Assembly: GCA_045634005.1 (NCBI GenBank)
Contig: JAZQZL010000076.1
Coordinates: forward strand, 1-45,141
Length of the DNA: 45,141 bases
Direction: 5' to 3'
DNA from: Flemingiibacterium sp045634005
Lineage (GTDB): Bacteria; Bacillota; Clostridia; Oscillospirales; CAG-272
A program made the translations under genes and the position numbers. Positions 1-9,175 of this stretch are shown piece after piece; position 1 is the stretch's first letter, and each line of letters opens with the position of its first letter. Below the pieces are notes generated by a model that saw only the letters and a list, made by a program, of their open reading frames with translations, did no database searches and was not told where the DNA came from.

Positions 1-3000
1 AAACATACCGTCGGTAATAGCGGTAATATCGCTCGGCAGTCCTGCGCTTACAAGCGACGCGCACTTGTAGAACAGATAGTCGCCAACGCTCTTGACGCTG
101 TCGGGAAGATCAATAGCCTTAAGGCTTCTGCAGTAGCCGAACGCCCAGTCGCCGATCGAGGTTACGCCCTCGGGAATATTAACGCTCTCAAGGTCCTCAC
201 AGTAGTCAAACGCATATGCGCCGATCCTTGTAAGAGTATTCGGGAGAGTTGCGGTCTTGACGTTGCCAAGATAACGGAATGCAGCCGTGCCGATAGCGGT
301 AATGCCTGCATCGACCTCTATAGAGGTAATGACGTCGCGGTAAGCGTACCACGGAGTGTCCGCGCCGTCAGCATAATTCTTGATAGCGCCCGTACCCGTT
401 ATAAAGAGTACGCCGTCGCTCCAAACCTCCCAGACAGCATTGGTTCCGCAGGAGCCGTTGTAAAGGATCTCGCGAAGCGCGCTGAAATTATGTCCGTTGG
501 TCTTTGCGTACACGTCCGCGGTCGAGCCTGCGTAACCGTAGATCACGAGGCCGTCGCCCGTACGGGCAAATACGCCGCTGCCAAACGAAACGGTGCGCTC
601 CTCGAAGTATACGCCCTCAAAAGCGGTGTCAGCAAAGGCGTAGTTGCCTATTTCTTCAACGCCCTCGGGAATCGTAAGAGTGCCGCCAAGAGCGGTCGCG
701 CCGCCGAATGCGGAGTCGCCGATGTAAGTAACGCTGCTCGGAATACCTGCAATTCCGGTAATTCCGGTACAGCCCATAAACGCCTCACTGCCGATAGCCG
801 TAAGCGTGCTCGGCAAAGCAATCTCGCCCACAATGCCGTCGCAGTATGCGAATGCGCCTGCGCCGATCGTGGTTACGCCCTCTGCGATATCGAGAGCAAC
901 AATATCGTCGATATAATCGCTCCACGGAGCACCGTCAGCGGTCATATCCCACATCTCACCGGTACCGGTGATAGCGAGAGTACCGTCGCCGAGGATAGCC
1001 AACTCAAGATCGTCGCCGCACTCACCGAAGGCAAGCGTTCCGACGGTTTCAAGCTTCAGATTTTCAAGCCGAAGCTGTGTCGCATCAGATGTGTCGGCGT
1101 TCCACGAAAGAATGATCTCGGAAAGAGGTGTTCCCTCTGCAACTGCAATAGTGAAGGTCGCGGTAGTCTTTTCGGTGGTGATCTCGATAGCGCCTTCCTT
1201 TGCCGTGTTGTCACCGATAGCCGCATCGAGCATCAGCGTGCCTTCATCTGTACGGAAGTCACCCGTGAGCGCGTACACACCGCGCGCAAGCTCTACGTCA
1301 GCAACGTCGTAAACGTCGTAAACCGCGCTGCCAAGGCTTACATCAGCGGCAAGCCATTCGTCGTGGTGATACGTTTCCGAGCTGCCGTCGCCGTATACGT
1401 GGAATACCCACTCACTCGGATCAAGAGTTGTATCGTAGCATCCGAGAGCAAAAACAACATTATTTTCGTTTGCTGCTTCTACGATCTTAATACCGCGGAA
1501 ATCCCAATCGGTAAAGGTATCCGCCGGGTTTGTCGACATGATCTTCATTACCTCTACTGTGGTAACGTCAGTCGGAATGGTAAATGTGTTAGAGAATGTC
1601 TGCCATTCGTGTGTAGGAGTGTATGCCGCAAAATGGAATCTACCGGTGGAATAACCGTTCGGGCTGATGCCGAGATTGATTATATAATTATCGGTAGTAT
1701 GTGCACTATATCTTACGTCAATGTAGTACTTGTACTCTACGCCGGGAGTGCATATCGTCTTTGCTGCGTTATTCGGATCGTAAAGAGATATAGTACTGAG
1801 CGCGTATCCACCGCCGCGAAGCGTGGTAGTTACGTAGTCATCGTTGATGTAGTCAGCATTGATCCATCCCTCTGCAGAGTCGCCGGGAATGGTCATCGCA
1901 TCAGCGCTTGCAACAACGCCGAGATTGCTTACGTAGATAGGCTCATCACCGAAGGTTTCGATTGAAACGCTTGTGAGAGCAGTAACACATTCTACAGGAA
2001 GCTTAACGGTTACGCCCATTGCAGTCGTACCGACAACGGCTTCAGTGGAAACGGTATCGCCACTTGCAGTAGTTGCAGTAATCACAACCGTCTGAGAAGC
2101 GCTCTCGCTCTTTATGTCAGCACCTACGAAGTATGCGCCGGCAGGAAGAAGAACACCGCCGCCTGCCATATCATAGGTGAATACAGCGCCATTATCTGCA
2201 CCGGTAAGCTTCACGTTAGAAGCATCTACCAGGTTAGCGATCGGTTTGTCGGTCGTGGGAGGTGCGGAATAATCATCTGCATATATACCCCAAGCGTAAA
2301 CGATTTCCTTGCCGTTCTTTACGGTCTTAACGCCGCTGATATCAACGTCTGCCTGAATAGTCTTGCCGTCTGCATCAACAGGATAGAACCAGAGACCGTC
2401 GCGCAGACTGTAGATGTATCCGGTAGTTGCGTTGCAGAATCCGCCGGTGTTGAACTTGTATTCAGCCCAATCGGTGGTGATGTTGTTGTAACGCTCAAAG
2501 CCGGAAGGACCCTGTCTGAATTTAATTCTTACAGTGGTTCCCGCATCACCGTTGTCCTTCATCGTGATATAAGTTGCGTAAGTATCCTTATGAAGCTCTA
2601 AATCGTATTTAGCATCGAAGCTTGCCTCATAGTAGCCGCTTCCGAAGCTCGGGAAGTTGTACCACTTGTCAACGTTAGCTTCAATATTGCCGTCATCGCT
2701 TACCCAGTTGTCAGCACTTCCGTTCTCTGCGATGAGTGCACCGCGAGTTACGTTAGCGCTCGAACCAACGGTTGCCATGCACTCGAACTCAAGATCGGAG
2801 AACTTAAGTGCAGAAGCCGCGCTCGAAGCGGACTTATCAAGGCTGAGTGCAATCTCGGAAATTGTGGTTTCCTTATCGAGTGCGAGCATAAACGCGAGCT
2901 CAGTTTCCTTTGTGCCAACCGTTACAGACGTATCGGTACCCGAACCAACGGTCATCACAGTATCATCTGCATATGCGCCGAGAGTAAGTGTGCCGGCGTT

Positions 3001-4983
3001 AGACCAGAAGTTACCGCTGAGCTTGTAAATACCGGGCTCAAGAGTACGGTCGAGCGAATATGCCGCAGTACCGTCAGCAATATTAGCGCTGAACGCCTCG
3101 CCGGCCTTTTCGTCGCGGATCACGCTCTGTCTGTTATATCTGGAAATATCTCTCCACTGTCTTTCGCCCTCTTCGGCGTATTTACCCCAAGCGTAAATAA
3201 CTTCGCTGGGATCGTCAGCTCTGTATATCTTAATACCGCCGATACCCATCGGAGCCCACTCGCTCGTCGAATTGTGAGTGTAGTTTCCGTCTTCGTCAAC
3301 ATTCAACGCATATATGTAGAACCAAGTATTATAGTTGGCTGAACTAGCAGCTACTCTTATGTTATATGTATAAACGTTGGGAGTTGTTGATAACGGCAGA
3401 GGATCAACTGTAGAAACCAAAGAATTGTTCGAGCCGTAAGAGTTGTTGTTCGTGCTTACGCGGAAACCAACAGCATTAGCCGAGGCCTCTGTAGAATTTA
3501 CTTTGTAGTCGGACAGATGATACTTTATATCATCCTCTTCGATCTGTCTTAATTCAACTTCAGCGACGTAGTTAACACCAAGCTCTACAGGAGAATATTC
3601 AGTCTTGGTAATGTCGAAGTTGGAGAAATCCGATATGTAAAGCGGAATACCCCAGATGGAGCTTGTGGTGTTGCTTCCGTTCTTCTCATAAGAAGGACCG
3701 ATACCCCAACACCCGCGCACCCAAACCTCAGCGTAAGTGTCGTCGCTAAGCTCTGCGCTGATCCACTTGTCAGCGGCATTTAACATTATCGCGTCGCTTA
3801 CATATTCAAGCTCAACGTCGGAGAAGTAGAGCTCGGTTGCCGTACCGTCTCCATCCCAGGAAAGAACGAGATCCTCAACGTAGGTTTCCTTATCAATGGA
3901 GAAATACATCTTATAGGAATCCTCGGTGGTATCAACGGTAACTTCGCCGGAGGTAAATCCGTCAGAAGAAGCCGCAAGAGTAATGCTGCCCTTATCGGTG
4001 CAGAAATTGCCCTTCACTACATACTTACCGGGAGCGAGAGTTTCGCCAAGCTCATAAGCAGTATAGTCGTTAGCAATGCTTACAGCATTGTCAGTCTTGA
4101 GCTCACCGGGCAAATATGCACCGAGCTCTGCAGGATCCCAGTTACCGTCGGAATAAGAGCCCCAGGAATAAAGAGTATATGACTTGTTAACCGGATTGCC
4201 GGTTGCCTCATCGGTAACGCTGTAATGCTTAACAACGCTGATACCCATGATGTCGATCGGCGCATAGTCGTAAAGCGTTGCAGACTCTCCGTTTGCATTA
4301 GTGCCGGTATACTGATAGCTTATACCGTTAGCACCAATACTGAGAAGTCCCTTACCCTTACGAATCATACCTGCAGCAAGATTGAGGTTAGGGTCGTTAG
4401 TGGGGTTGTACGTCGAACCCGTGGTAACGTAAGCCTCAAGCTCATTATAGGTAACCGTACGTACGATTTCCTTGAACGTGCCGTCCCAAGTAACCTTATT
4501 GGTAACGTAGTAGCGCGTATATATGTCTTGCACACCGTCGTTGTTTATATCGTAGTCGGTAAATACGGTTGCGCTGGTAGCGTTATCAGTACCGAAGCTG
4601 AACTGAAGTCCGTTCGCATGCTTGATAATGTTATTACCGCCAAGTGTTTCGACATAAGGCTCAGTATCTCTAAGCTTAACCTTTATCTCAAAGGATACGG
4701 TTTCATCAAGCGTATTGACGCCCTCAATGCTACTTGAAGCGTCATAGAGCCAAATTCCCGAATTCTTTTTGTGCGATGCCGGTCCGATACCGTAAATCTG
4801 ACCGCGCAAAAAGATCGGCATATACGAGCGCTCGGTAGCGCCGCTCCATCCGTCGTTTTCGAGCTCAAGCGTGTCACCTATAGCAACATCAGCCTCAGCC
4901 GAAACGGTCTGTGCCATCATCGGAAAACACGATAACGTGATTGCCGCCGACAGCAACAAAGAAATCAACTTTGTCTTCTTCAT
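1..4983 (-). CDS. Large secreted multi-module protein with BspA-like leucine-rich repeats (C-terminus outside window)
   Basis: I translated most of the stretch from the ATG at 4983 to the window edge and found no stop, giving 1661 residues with the C-terminus missing. The N-terminus is a signal peptide: MKKTK, a hydrophobic core, then a cleavage-like VSAEA around residue 30. Residues about 30-1310 hold roughly four modules of about 300 residues. Each carries a 'PGxYxLxGxF' strand motif (near 3060, 4040, 2130 and 1290 on the plus strand) and a 'GIKI...VIYAWG' motif, resembling jelly-roll carbohydrate-binding folds. From about residue 1315 the protein changes to BspA-type repeats (LRR_5 pattern, for example IPEGVTSIGDWAFGYC), separated by 'GDGTLAITGTGEM...APW' linkers typical of that family. 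A role in surface adhesion or glycan binding is inferred; the substrate is unknown. It has its own promoter and is related to the three paralogues at 30157-39095. No anchor is visible in this part. Confidence 0.85.
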   Translation of the reverse strand, partial: MKKTKLISLLLSAAITLSCFPMMAQTVSAEADVAIGDTLELENDGWSGATERSYMPIFLRGQIYGIGPASHKKNSGIWLYDASSSIEGVNTLDETVSFEIKVKLRDTEPYVETLGGNNIIKHANGLQFSFGTDNATSATVFTDYDINNDGVQDIYTRYYVTNKVTWDGTFKEIVRTVTYNELEAYVTTGSTYNPTNDPNLNLAAGMIRKGKGLLSIGANGISYQYTGTNANGESATLYDYAPIDIMGISVVKHYSVTDEATGNPVNKSYTLYSWGSYSDGNWDPAELGAYLPGELKTDNAVSIANDYTAYELGETLAPGKYVVKGNFCTDKGSITLAASSDGFTSGEVTVDTTEDSYKMYFSIDKETYVEDLVLSWDGDGTATELYFSDVELEYVSDAIMLNAADKWISAELSDDTYAEVWVRGCWGIGPSYEKNGSNTTSSIWGIPLYISDFSNFDITKTEYSPVELGVNYVAEVELRQIEEDDIKYHLSDYKVNSTEASANAVGFRVSTNNNSYGSNNSLVSTVDPLPLSTTPNVYTYNIRVAASSANYNTWFYIYALNVDEDGNYTHNSTSEWAPMGIGGIKIYRADDPSEVIYAWGKYAEEGERQWRDISRYNRQSVIRDEKAGEAFSANIADGTAAYSLDRTLEPGIYKLSGNFWSNAGTLTLGAYADDTVMTVGSGTDTSVTVGTKETELAFMLALDKETTISEIALSLDKSASSAASALKFSDLEFECMATVGSSANVTRGALIAENGSADNWVSDDGNIEANVDKWYNFPSFGSGYYEASFDAKYDLELHKDTYATYITMKDNGDAGTTVRIKFRQGPSGFERYNNITTDWAEYKFNTGGFCNATTGYIYSLRDGLWFYPVDADGKTIQADVDISGVKTVKNGKEIVYAWGIYADDYSAPPTTDKPIANLVDASNVKLTGADNGAVFTYDMAGGGVLLPAGAYFVGADIKSESASQTVVITATTASGDTVSTEAVVGTTAMGVTVKLPVECVTALTSVSIETFGDEPIYVSNLGVVASADAMTIPGDSAEGWINADYINDDYVTTTLRGGGYALSTISLYDPNNAAKTICTPGVEYKYYIDVRYSAHTTDNYIINLGISPNGYSTGRFHFAAYTPTHEWQTFSNTFTIPTDVTTVEVMKIMSTNPADTFTDWDFRGIKIVEAANENNVVFALGCYDTTLDPSEWVFHVYGDGSSETYHHDEWLAADVSLGSAVYDVYDVADVELARGVYALTGDFRTDEGTLMLDAAIGDNTAKEGAIEITTEKTTATFTIAVAEGTPLSEIILSWNADTSDATQLRLENLKLETVGTLAFGECGDDLELAILGDGTLAITGTGEMWDMTADGAPWSDYIDDIVALDIAEGVTTIGAGAFAYCDGIVGEIALPSTLTAIGSEAFMGCTGITGIAGIPSSVTYIGDSAFGGATALGGTLTIPEGVEEIGNYAFADTAFEGVYFEERTVSFGSGVFARTGDGLVIYGYAGSTADVYAKTNGHNFSALREILYNGSCGTNAVWEVWSDGVLFITGTGAIKNYADGADTPWYAYRDVITSIEVDAGITAIGTAAFRYLGNVKTATLPNTLTRIGAYAFDYCEDLESVNIPEGVTSIGDWAFGYCRSLKAIDLPDSVKSVGDYLFYKCASLVSAGLPSDITAITDGMF

Positions 4984-5042
4984 GTTTTCTTCCTCTTTCT
5001 TTTGCAGTAATATATTTTTTAGGTATAATACTCCTATAGTAT

Positions 5043-5071
5043 ATTGTATCAGCAAAATCAAAACAAATCAA
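5043..5071 (-). promoter_or_regulatory. Promoter of the LRR surface protein
   Basis: On the minus strand TTGATT (5066-5071) and TACAAT (5043-5048) are separated by 17 bases. The leader between the -10 and the start codon contains a short ATACT/AGTAT hairpin, and a GAGGAAGAAAAC ribosome binding site precedes the ATG at 4983. Confidence 0.6.
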
Positions 5072-5132
5072 TAGAAAAATGGGACAAAATAAAAATTTCG
5101 GTAAACAAAAATGGACATTTTTTCGACGACAA

Positions 5133-5165
5133 AAAGCACCGCACTCTTTATGAGTGCGGCGCTTT
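5133..5165 (-). terminator. Rho-independent terminator of the hydrogenase operon
   Basis: An inverted repeat pairs AAAGC-CCGCACTC with GAGTGCGG-GCTTT around a five-base loop and, read on the minus strand, ends in a T-run. It lies 12 bases after the hydA stop codon. Confidence 0.8.
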
Positions 5166-5177
5166 ATAAATCAGAGA

Positions 5178-6920
5178 TTAAAGACCACGCTTAACGTAGG
5201 TGGTGTGGAGGATCTCGTGAGCCTTATGGCTGCCGGGCTCGCCAAAGAACTCGTCGTAGAGTGCCTTAACTGCCGAGTTTTCATGAGACTTTCTGAGGTC
5301 CATAGCAGCGTCTGCCTTGTAGAGAACGCTTGCGCGGAGTGCGCGGAGATCGTACTCTGCACGCTCTGCTGCGGTGTGGAGAGGCTGACCGCCACCGTTT
5401 ACACAGCCGCCGGGGCAAGCCATGATCTCGATGAAGTCTACCTTTTCTTCGCCGTTCTGTACCTTGGTGAGAAGCTCCTTGGCGTTCTTGGTACCGGAAG
5501 CAACAGCAACCTTGATCTCAATGTCGCCGAGCTTGTAGGTAGCGCGCTTGATGGGAGCAGTACCGCGTACATCGTCGAATTCAAGCTTTTCAAGCTTCTT
5601 GCCGAGAACAACCTCAGCTGCGGTACGAAGAGCTGCCTCCATAACGCCGCCGGTTGCACCGAAGATAGCGCCTGCGCCGGAACCGATGTCGAACGGCTGG
5701 TCAAACTTCTCATCAGGAAGCTTGTTAAACTTGATACCTGCCTTCTCGATCATACGAGCAAGCTCACGGGTAGTGATAGCAACGTCTACGTCGTAGATGC
5801 CCTCGCCTGCTGCAGACTGACCGTCGCGGCGAACCTCGAACTTCTTCGCGGTACAAGGAATGCACGATACGAAGAAAATGTCCTTAGGATCAATGCCGTG
5901 CTTCTGAGCATAGAAGGTCTTGTAGAGTGCACCGAACATCTGCTGAGGAGACTTGCAGCTCGAGAGATTTTCGGTCATATCCGGGAAGTAGTGCTCGCAG
6001 TACTTAACCCATCCGGGCGAGCAGGAGGTGATAAGCGGGAGCTTACCGCCGTTCTGGAATCTTTCAAGGAACTCGGTAGCCTCTTCCATAATGGTGAGGT
6101 CAGCGGTAAGGTTCATATCGTATACGCCGTCGAAGCCAAGACGCTTCATAGCAGCAACCATCTTGCCCTCAACGTCGGTGCCGGGCTCATTGCCGAAGCA
6201 CTCGCCGATGGTAGCGCGTACAGAGGGAGCTGCGCAGATAGCAACGTGCTTGGTAGGATCTGCGATAGCGTCGAGAACCTTCTGGGTGTCGTCCTTCTCG
6301 TAGAGCGCGCCAACAGGGCAAGCTACGATACACTGGCCGCAGGATACGCAAGGAGTCTCAGCGAGGGTAACCTCGTAGGGATGTCCGATGTGAGTATCGA
6401 AACCACGGTCGTTAGCGCCAATTACGCCGATACCCTGCATGTTCTTACATACAGCTACGCAACGACGGCAAAGGATACACTTGTTGTTGTCGCGTACAAG
6501 GAACGCGGTCGAGGTGTCGAGCGGATACTTAACGCTCTCACCGTCAAAGTGACCTTCTTCACAGCCGTATTCCTTTGCGAGAGTCTGAAGCTCGCAGTTG
6601 GTGGAACGGGGGCAGGAGAGGCACTTCTTCTCGTGGTTGGAAAGAACAAGCTCGAGGTTTGTCTTTCTTGCAGCGAGAACCTTGGGAGTGTTAGTGAAGA
6701 TTTCCATGCCATCGTTTACGGGGTATACACAAGCGGTAACAAGTCCGCGAGCGCCGGTTACTTCAACGAGGCAAAGACGGCATGCGCCGATTTCGTTAAT
6801 GTCTTTAAGGTAGCAGAGGGTAGGAATTTCGATTCCGGCATACTTTGCAGCCTCGAGAACGGTAGCGTTCGCGGGAACGGAGTATTCTCTGCCGTTTATT
6901 TTTACATTTACCATATCCAT
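5178..6920 (-). CDS. hydA: [FeFe]-hydrogenase catalytic subunit (HydA/HndD type)
   Basis: 580 residues, the usual length of the modular catalytic subunit in NAD(P)-linked, electron-bifurcating hydrogenases; it reduces protons to H2. Domains in order: an N-terminal 2Fe-2S ferredoxin domain (Cys36, 47, 50, 64), the His-Cys3 cluster (His96, Cys100, 103, 109), two 4Fe-4S motifs (CILCRRCVAVC and CVSCGQCIVAC, about 147-205), the H-cluster domain and the small-subunit-like C-terminus. H-cluster motifs are TSCSPGW (about 300), CIPCTAKKFE (about 352) and ACPGGCVNGGGQP (about 500). Two deviations from textbook enzymes: Ser follows the first cysteine of motif 1, where many enzymes have the proton-relay Cys, and Ile replaces Met before the cysteine of motif 2. 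It is the last gene of the operon. The ATG at 6920 follows AAAGGAGC; a second ATG two codons on is possible. The maturases HydE, HydF and HydG are not in the window. Confidence 0.95.
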   Translation of the reverse strand: MDMVNVKINGREYSVPANATVLEAAKYAGIEIPTLCYLKDINEIGACRLCLVEVTGARGLVTACVYPVNDGMEIFTNTPKVLAARKTNLELVLSNHEKKCLSCPRSTNCELQTLAKEYGCEEGHFDGESVKYPLDTSTAFLVRDNNKCILCRRCVAVCKNMQGIGVIGANDRGFDTHIGHPYEVTLAETPCVSCGQCIVACPVGALYEKDDTQKVLDAIADPTKHVAICAAPSVRATIGECFGNEPGTDVEGKMVAAMKRLGFDGVYDMNLTADLTIMEEATEFLERFQNGGKLPLITSCSPGWVKYCEHYFPDMTENLSSCKSPQQMFGALYKTFYAQKHGIDPKDIFFVSCIPCTAKKFEVRRDGQSAAGEGIYDVDVAITTRELARMIEKAGIKFNKLPDEKFDQPFDIGSGAGAIFGATGGVMEAALRTAAEVVLGKKLEKLEFDDVRGTAPIKRATYKLGDIEIKVAVASGTKNAKELLTKVQNGEEKVDFIEIMACPGGCVNGGGQPLHTAAERAEYDLRALRASVLYKADAAMDLRKSHENSAVKALYDEFFGEPGSHKAHEILHTTYVKRGL

Positions 6921-6943
6921 TGTAAAACTGTTGCTCCTTTCTA

Positions 6944-8740
6944 TTACTGCTTGGTGATAGCGCCGAACTTACACTTTTCGATACAAGCACCGCACTTAAC
7001 GCACTTAGCGTTGTCGATAACGTGAGGCTGCTTAACAGTGCCGCTGATAGCGCCTGCGGGACATACGCGCGAGCAAAGGGTACAACCCTTACACTTGTCA
7101 GCGTCGATTACGTAAGAGAGAAGCTTCTTACATACGCCTGCGGGGCACTTCTTGTCAACAACGTGTGCAACGTACTCGTCGCGGAAGTAACGGAGAGTGG
7201 AAAGAACGGGGTTAGGAGCAGTCTGACCAAGACCGCAGAGAGAAGCGGACTTGATGTAGTTGGAGAGCTCTTCGATGCGATCGATGTCCTCGAGAGTTCC
7301 GCGACCGTCGGTGATCTTTTCGAGAAGCTCAAGAAGACGCTTGGTACCGATACGGCAGGGAGCGCACTTACCGCAGGACTCGTCATAAGTAAATTCGAGG
7401 AAGAACTTAGCGATGTCAACCATGCAGTTGTCCTCGTCCATAACGATAAGACCGCCCGAACCCATCATCGAGCCGATAGCGATAAGGTTATCGTAGTCGA
7501 TAGGAGTGTCGATGAGCGAAGCAGGGATACAACCGCCGGAAGGACCACCGGTCTGAGCTGCCTTAAACTTCTTGCCGTTAGGAACGCCGCCACCGATTTC
7601 TTCAACAACCTCACGAAGGGTGGTACCCATCGGGATCTCAACAAGACCGGTGTTGGTGATCTTACCGCCGAGTGCGAATACCTTGGTACCCTTACTCTTT
7701 TCGGTACCCATGGAAGCGAACCACTCTGCACCGTTGAGGATGATCTGCGCGATGTTAGCGTAGGTCTCAACGTTGTTGATGATGGTAGGCTGACCGTAAA
7801 GGCCCTTTACTGCAGGGAACGGAGGACGGGGACGGGGTTCACCGCGGTTACCCTCGATAGAGGTAAGAAGAGCAGTTTCCTCGCCGCAAACGAATGCGCC
7901 TGCGCCAAGACGAACGGTTATATCAAAGTTGAAGCGGGTACCGAAGATGTCCTTACCGAGAACACCGTATTCACGAGCCTGGTCGATAGCGATCTGCAGA
8001 CGTCTAACAGCGATCGGATACTCTGCACGAACGTAAACGTAACCTTCGTCAGCACCGATTGCGTAACCTGCGATAGCCATAGCCTCGATAAGAGCGTGGG
8101 GGTCGCCCTCAAGAACCGAACGGTCCATGAATGCGCCGGGGTCGCCCTCGTCGGCGTTACATACAACGTACTTCTTGTCAGAAACAGAAGCCTTTGCGAA
8201 AGCCCACTTGCGACCGGTCGGGAATCCGCCGCCACCACGTCCGCGAAGACCGGAGTCAAGGATTACCTTGATAACGTCATCGGGAGTCATTTCGGTAAGT
8301 ACCTTCTGGAGAGCGAAGTAGCCGTCCATAGCGATGTACTCGTCAATAACTTCAGGGTTGATAACACCGCAGTTACGGAGCGCAACGCGCTTCTGCTTCT
8401 TATAGAACTGGGTATCGTTAAGAGATGCGTGAACATCCTTTGCCTCTGCATCACCGGTATCGCTGTAAACAAGACGCTCAACGATACGGCCCTTGAGAAG
8501 GTGCTCTTCAACGATCTCGGGGATATCCTTAGCCTCAACTCTACTGTAGAAGGTTCCTTCGGGATATACGATCATAATCGGACCGAGTGCGCAAAGACCG
8601 AAGCAACCGGTCATGACGATCTTAACTTCCTCGTCAATGCCCTTTGCCTTAAGCTCTTCTGCGAGCTTATCACGCAGTGCGACCGAGCCGGAAGAAGTAC
8701 AACCGGTACCGCCGCAAATCAATACATGAGAACGAATCAT
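6944..8740 (-). CDS. hydB: Hydrogenase flavoprotein subunit, NuoF-like (HydB/HndC)
   Basis: 598 residues. An N-terminal thioredoxin-like 2Fe-2S domain (Cys9, Cys14 and a TGCFGLC pair near 46-50) precedes the NuoF core. The core has the NADH/FMN-binding signature GLRGRGGGGFPTGRKW (near 165), NADEGDPGAFMDRS, an SLBB domain (FALGGKITNTGLVEIP) and the N3-type 4Fe-4S motif ESCGKCAPCRIGT. The C-terminus adds two ferredoxin-type 4Fe-4S motifs (CKGCTLCSRVC and CVKCGACIEKC). This is the full architecture of the HydB subunit that exchanges electrons with NAD(H) and ferredoxin in bifurcating hydrogenases. It lies 23 bases upstream of hydA and 19 bases downstream of the 2Fe-2S protein. The ribosome binding site is TAGGAGG. 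Confidence 0.95.
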   Translation of the reverse strand: MIRSHVLICGGTGCTSSGSVALRDKLAEELKAKGIDEEVKIVMTGCFGLCALGPIMIVYPEGTFYSRVEAKDIPEIVEEHLLKGRIVERLVYSDTGDAEAKDVHASLNDTQFYKKQKRVALRNCGVINPEVIDEYIAMDGYFALQKVLTEMTPDDVIKVILDSGLRGRGGGGFPTGRKWAFAKASVSDKKYVVCNADEGDPGAFMDRSVLEGDPHALIEAMAIAGYAIGADEGYVYVRAEYPIAVRRLQIAIDQAREYGVLGKDIFGTRFNFDITVRLGAGAFVCGEETALLTSIEGNRGEPRPRPPFPAVKGLYGQPTIINNVETYANIAQIILNGAEWFASMGTEKSKGTKVFALGGKITNTGLVEIPMGTTLREVVEEIGGGVPNGKKFKAAQTGGPSGGCIPASLIDTPIDYDNLIAIGSMMGSGGLIVMDEDNCMVDIAKFFLEFTYDESCGKCAPCRIGTKRLLELLEKITDGRGTLEDIDRIEELSNYIKSASLCGLGQTAPNPVLSTLRYFRDEYVAHVVDKKCPAGVCKKLLSYVIDADKCKGCTLCSRVCPAGAISGTVKQPHVIDNAKCVKCGACIEKCKFGAITKQ

Positions 8741-8759
8741 AACTGTTTTTTCCTCCTAA

Positions 8760-9131
8760 TTATTTTGCAGCCGCGCCGATGGTGTACTCGGTTACGACCT
8801 TGCCGCCCTTAATGTGCTTTTCGACAACTTCCTTGGCACGCTCTGCGGTCATCTTAACGTAGGTAACCTTTTCAGCGTCCTTTGTGTAAACCTCAACAAC
8901 GGGCTCGTACTGGCAAATACCGATACAGCCGGTCTGGGTTACAATAACCTCATCGGAAAGACCTGCCTCGGTAATACCCTCAACAAATGCGTTGAGTACC
9001 GGGCGTGCGCCTGCTGCGATACCGCAGGTTGCCATACCGACAACGATTCTCGTTTCGCCCGAAGTGGTGCGAAGCGCAACCTTGTCCTGCATTTTAGCCT
9101 TTATTGCTTTCAGCTCTTCAAGTGACTTCAT
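8760..9131 (-). CDS. Thioredoxin-like [2Fe-2S] protein (HndB-like)
   Basis: 123 residues with a thioredoxin-like 2Fe-2S fold: one cysteine in MATCGIAAGA and a second pair in QTGCIGICQYEP, followed by the beta strand VVEVYT. It matches stand-alone HndB-type subunits found between the HydC-like and HydB-like genes of NAD(P)-linked hydrogenases, where it probably carries electrons. The first cysteine of the usual N-terminal CxxxxC pair appears to be absent, because only one Cys precedes the Cys-Ile-Gly-Ile-Cys pair. The cluster may therefore be degenerate or bound differently. An AAAGGATC ribosome binding site precedes the ATG. Confidence 0.88.
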   Translation of the reverse strand: MKSLEELKAIKAKMQDKVALRTTSGETRIVVGMATCGIAAGARPVLNAFVEGITEAGLSDEVIVTQTGCIGICQYEPVVEVYTKDAEKVTYVKMTAERAKEVVEKHIKGGKVVTEYTIGAAAK

Positions 9132-9175
9132 AGTGGTTGATCCTTTCTGTATTTAGATTTAAAATTATAAACTGT

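Noticed and set aside
490..1965. Plus-strand open frame of 491 codons at the left edge
   Set aside because: The minus strand encodes clear BspA-type repeats and continues without a stop from the signal peptide at 4983.
5154..8812. Two plus-strand open frames of about 600 codons each opposite hydA and hydB
   Set aside because: They mirror strongly codon-biased genes on the minus strand, have no ribosome binding site or domain match, and the minus-strand products are unmistakable.
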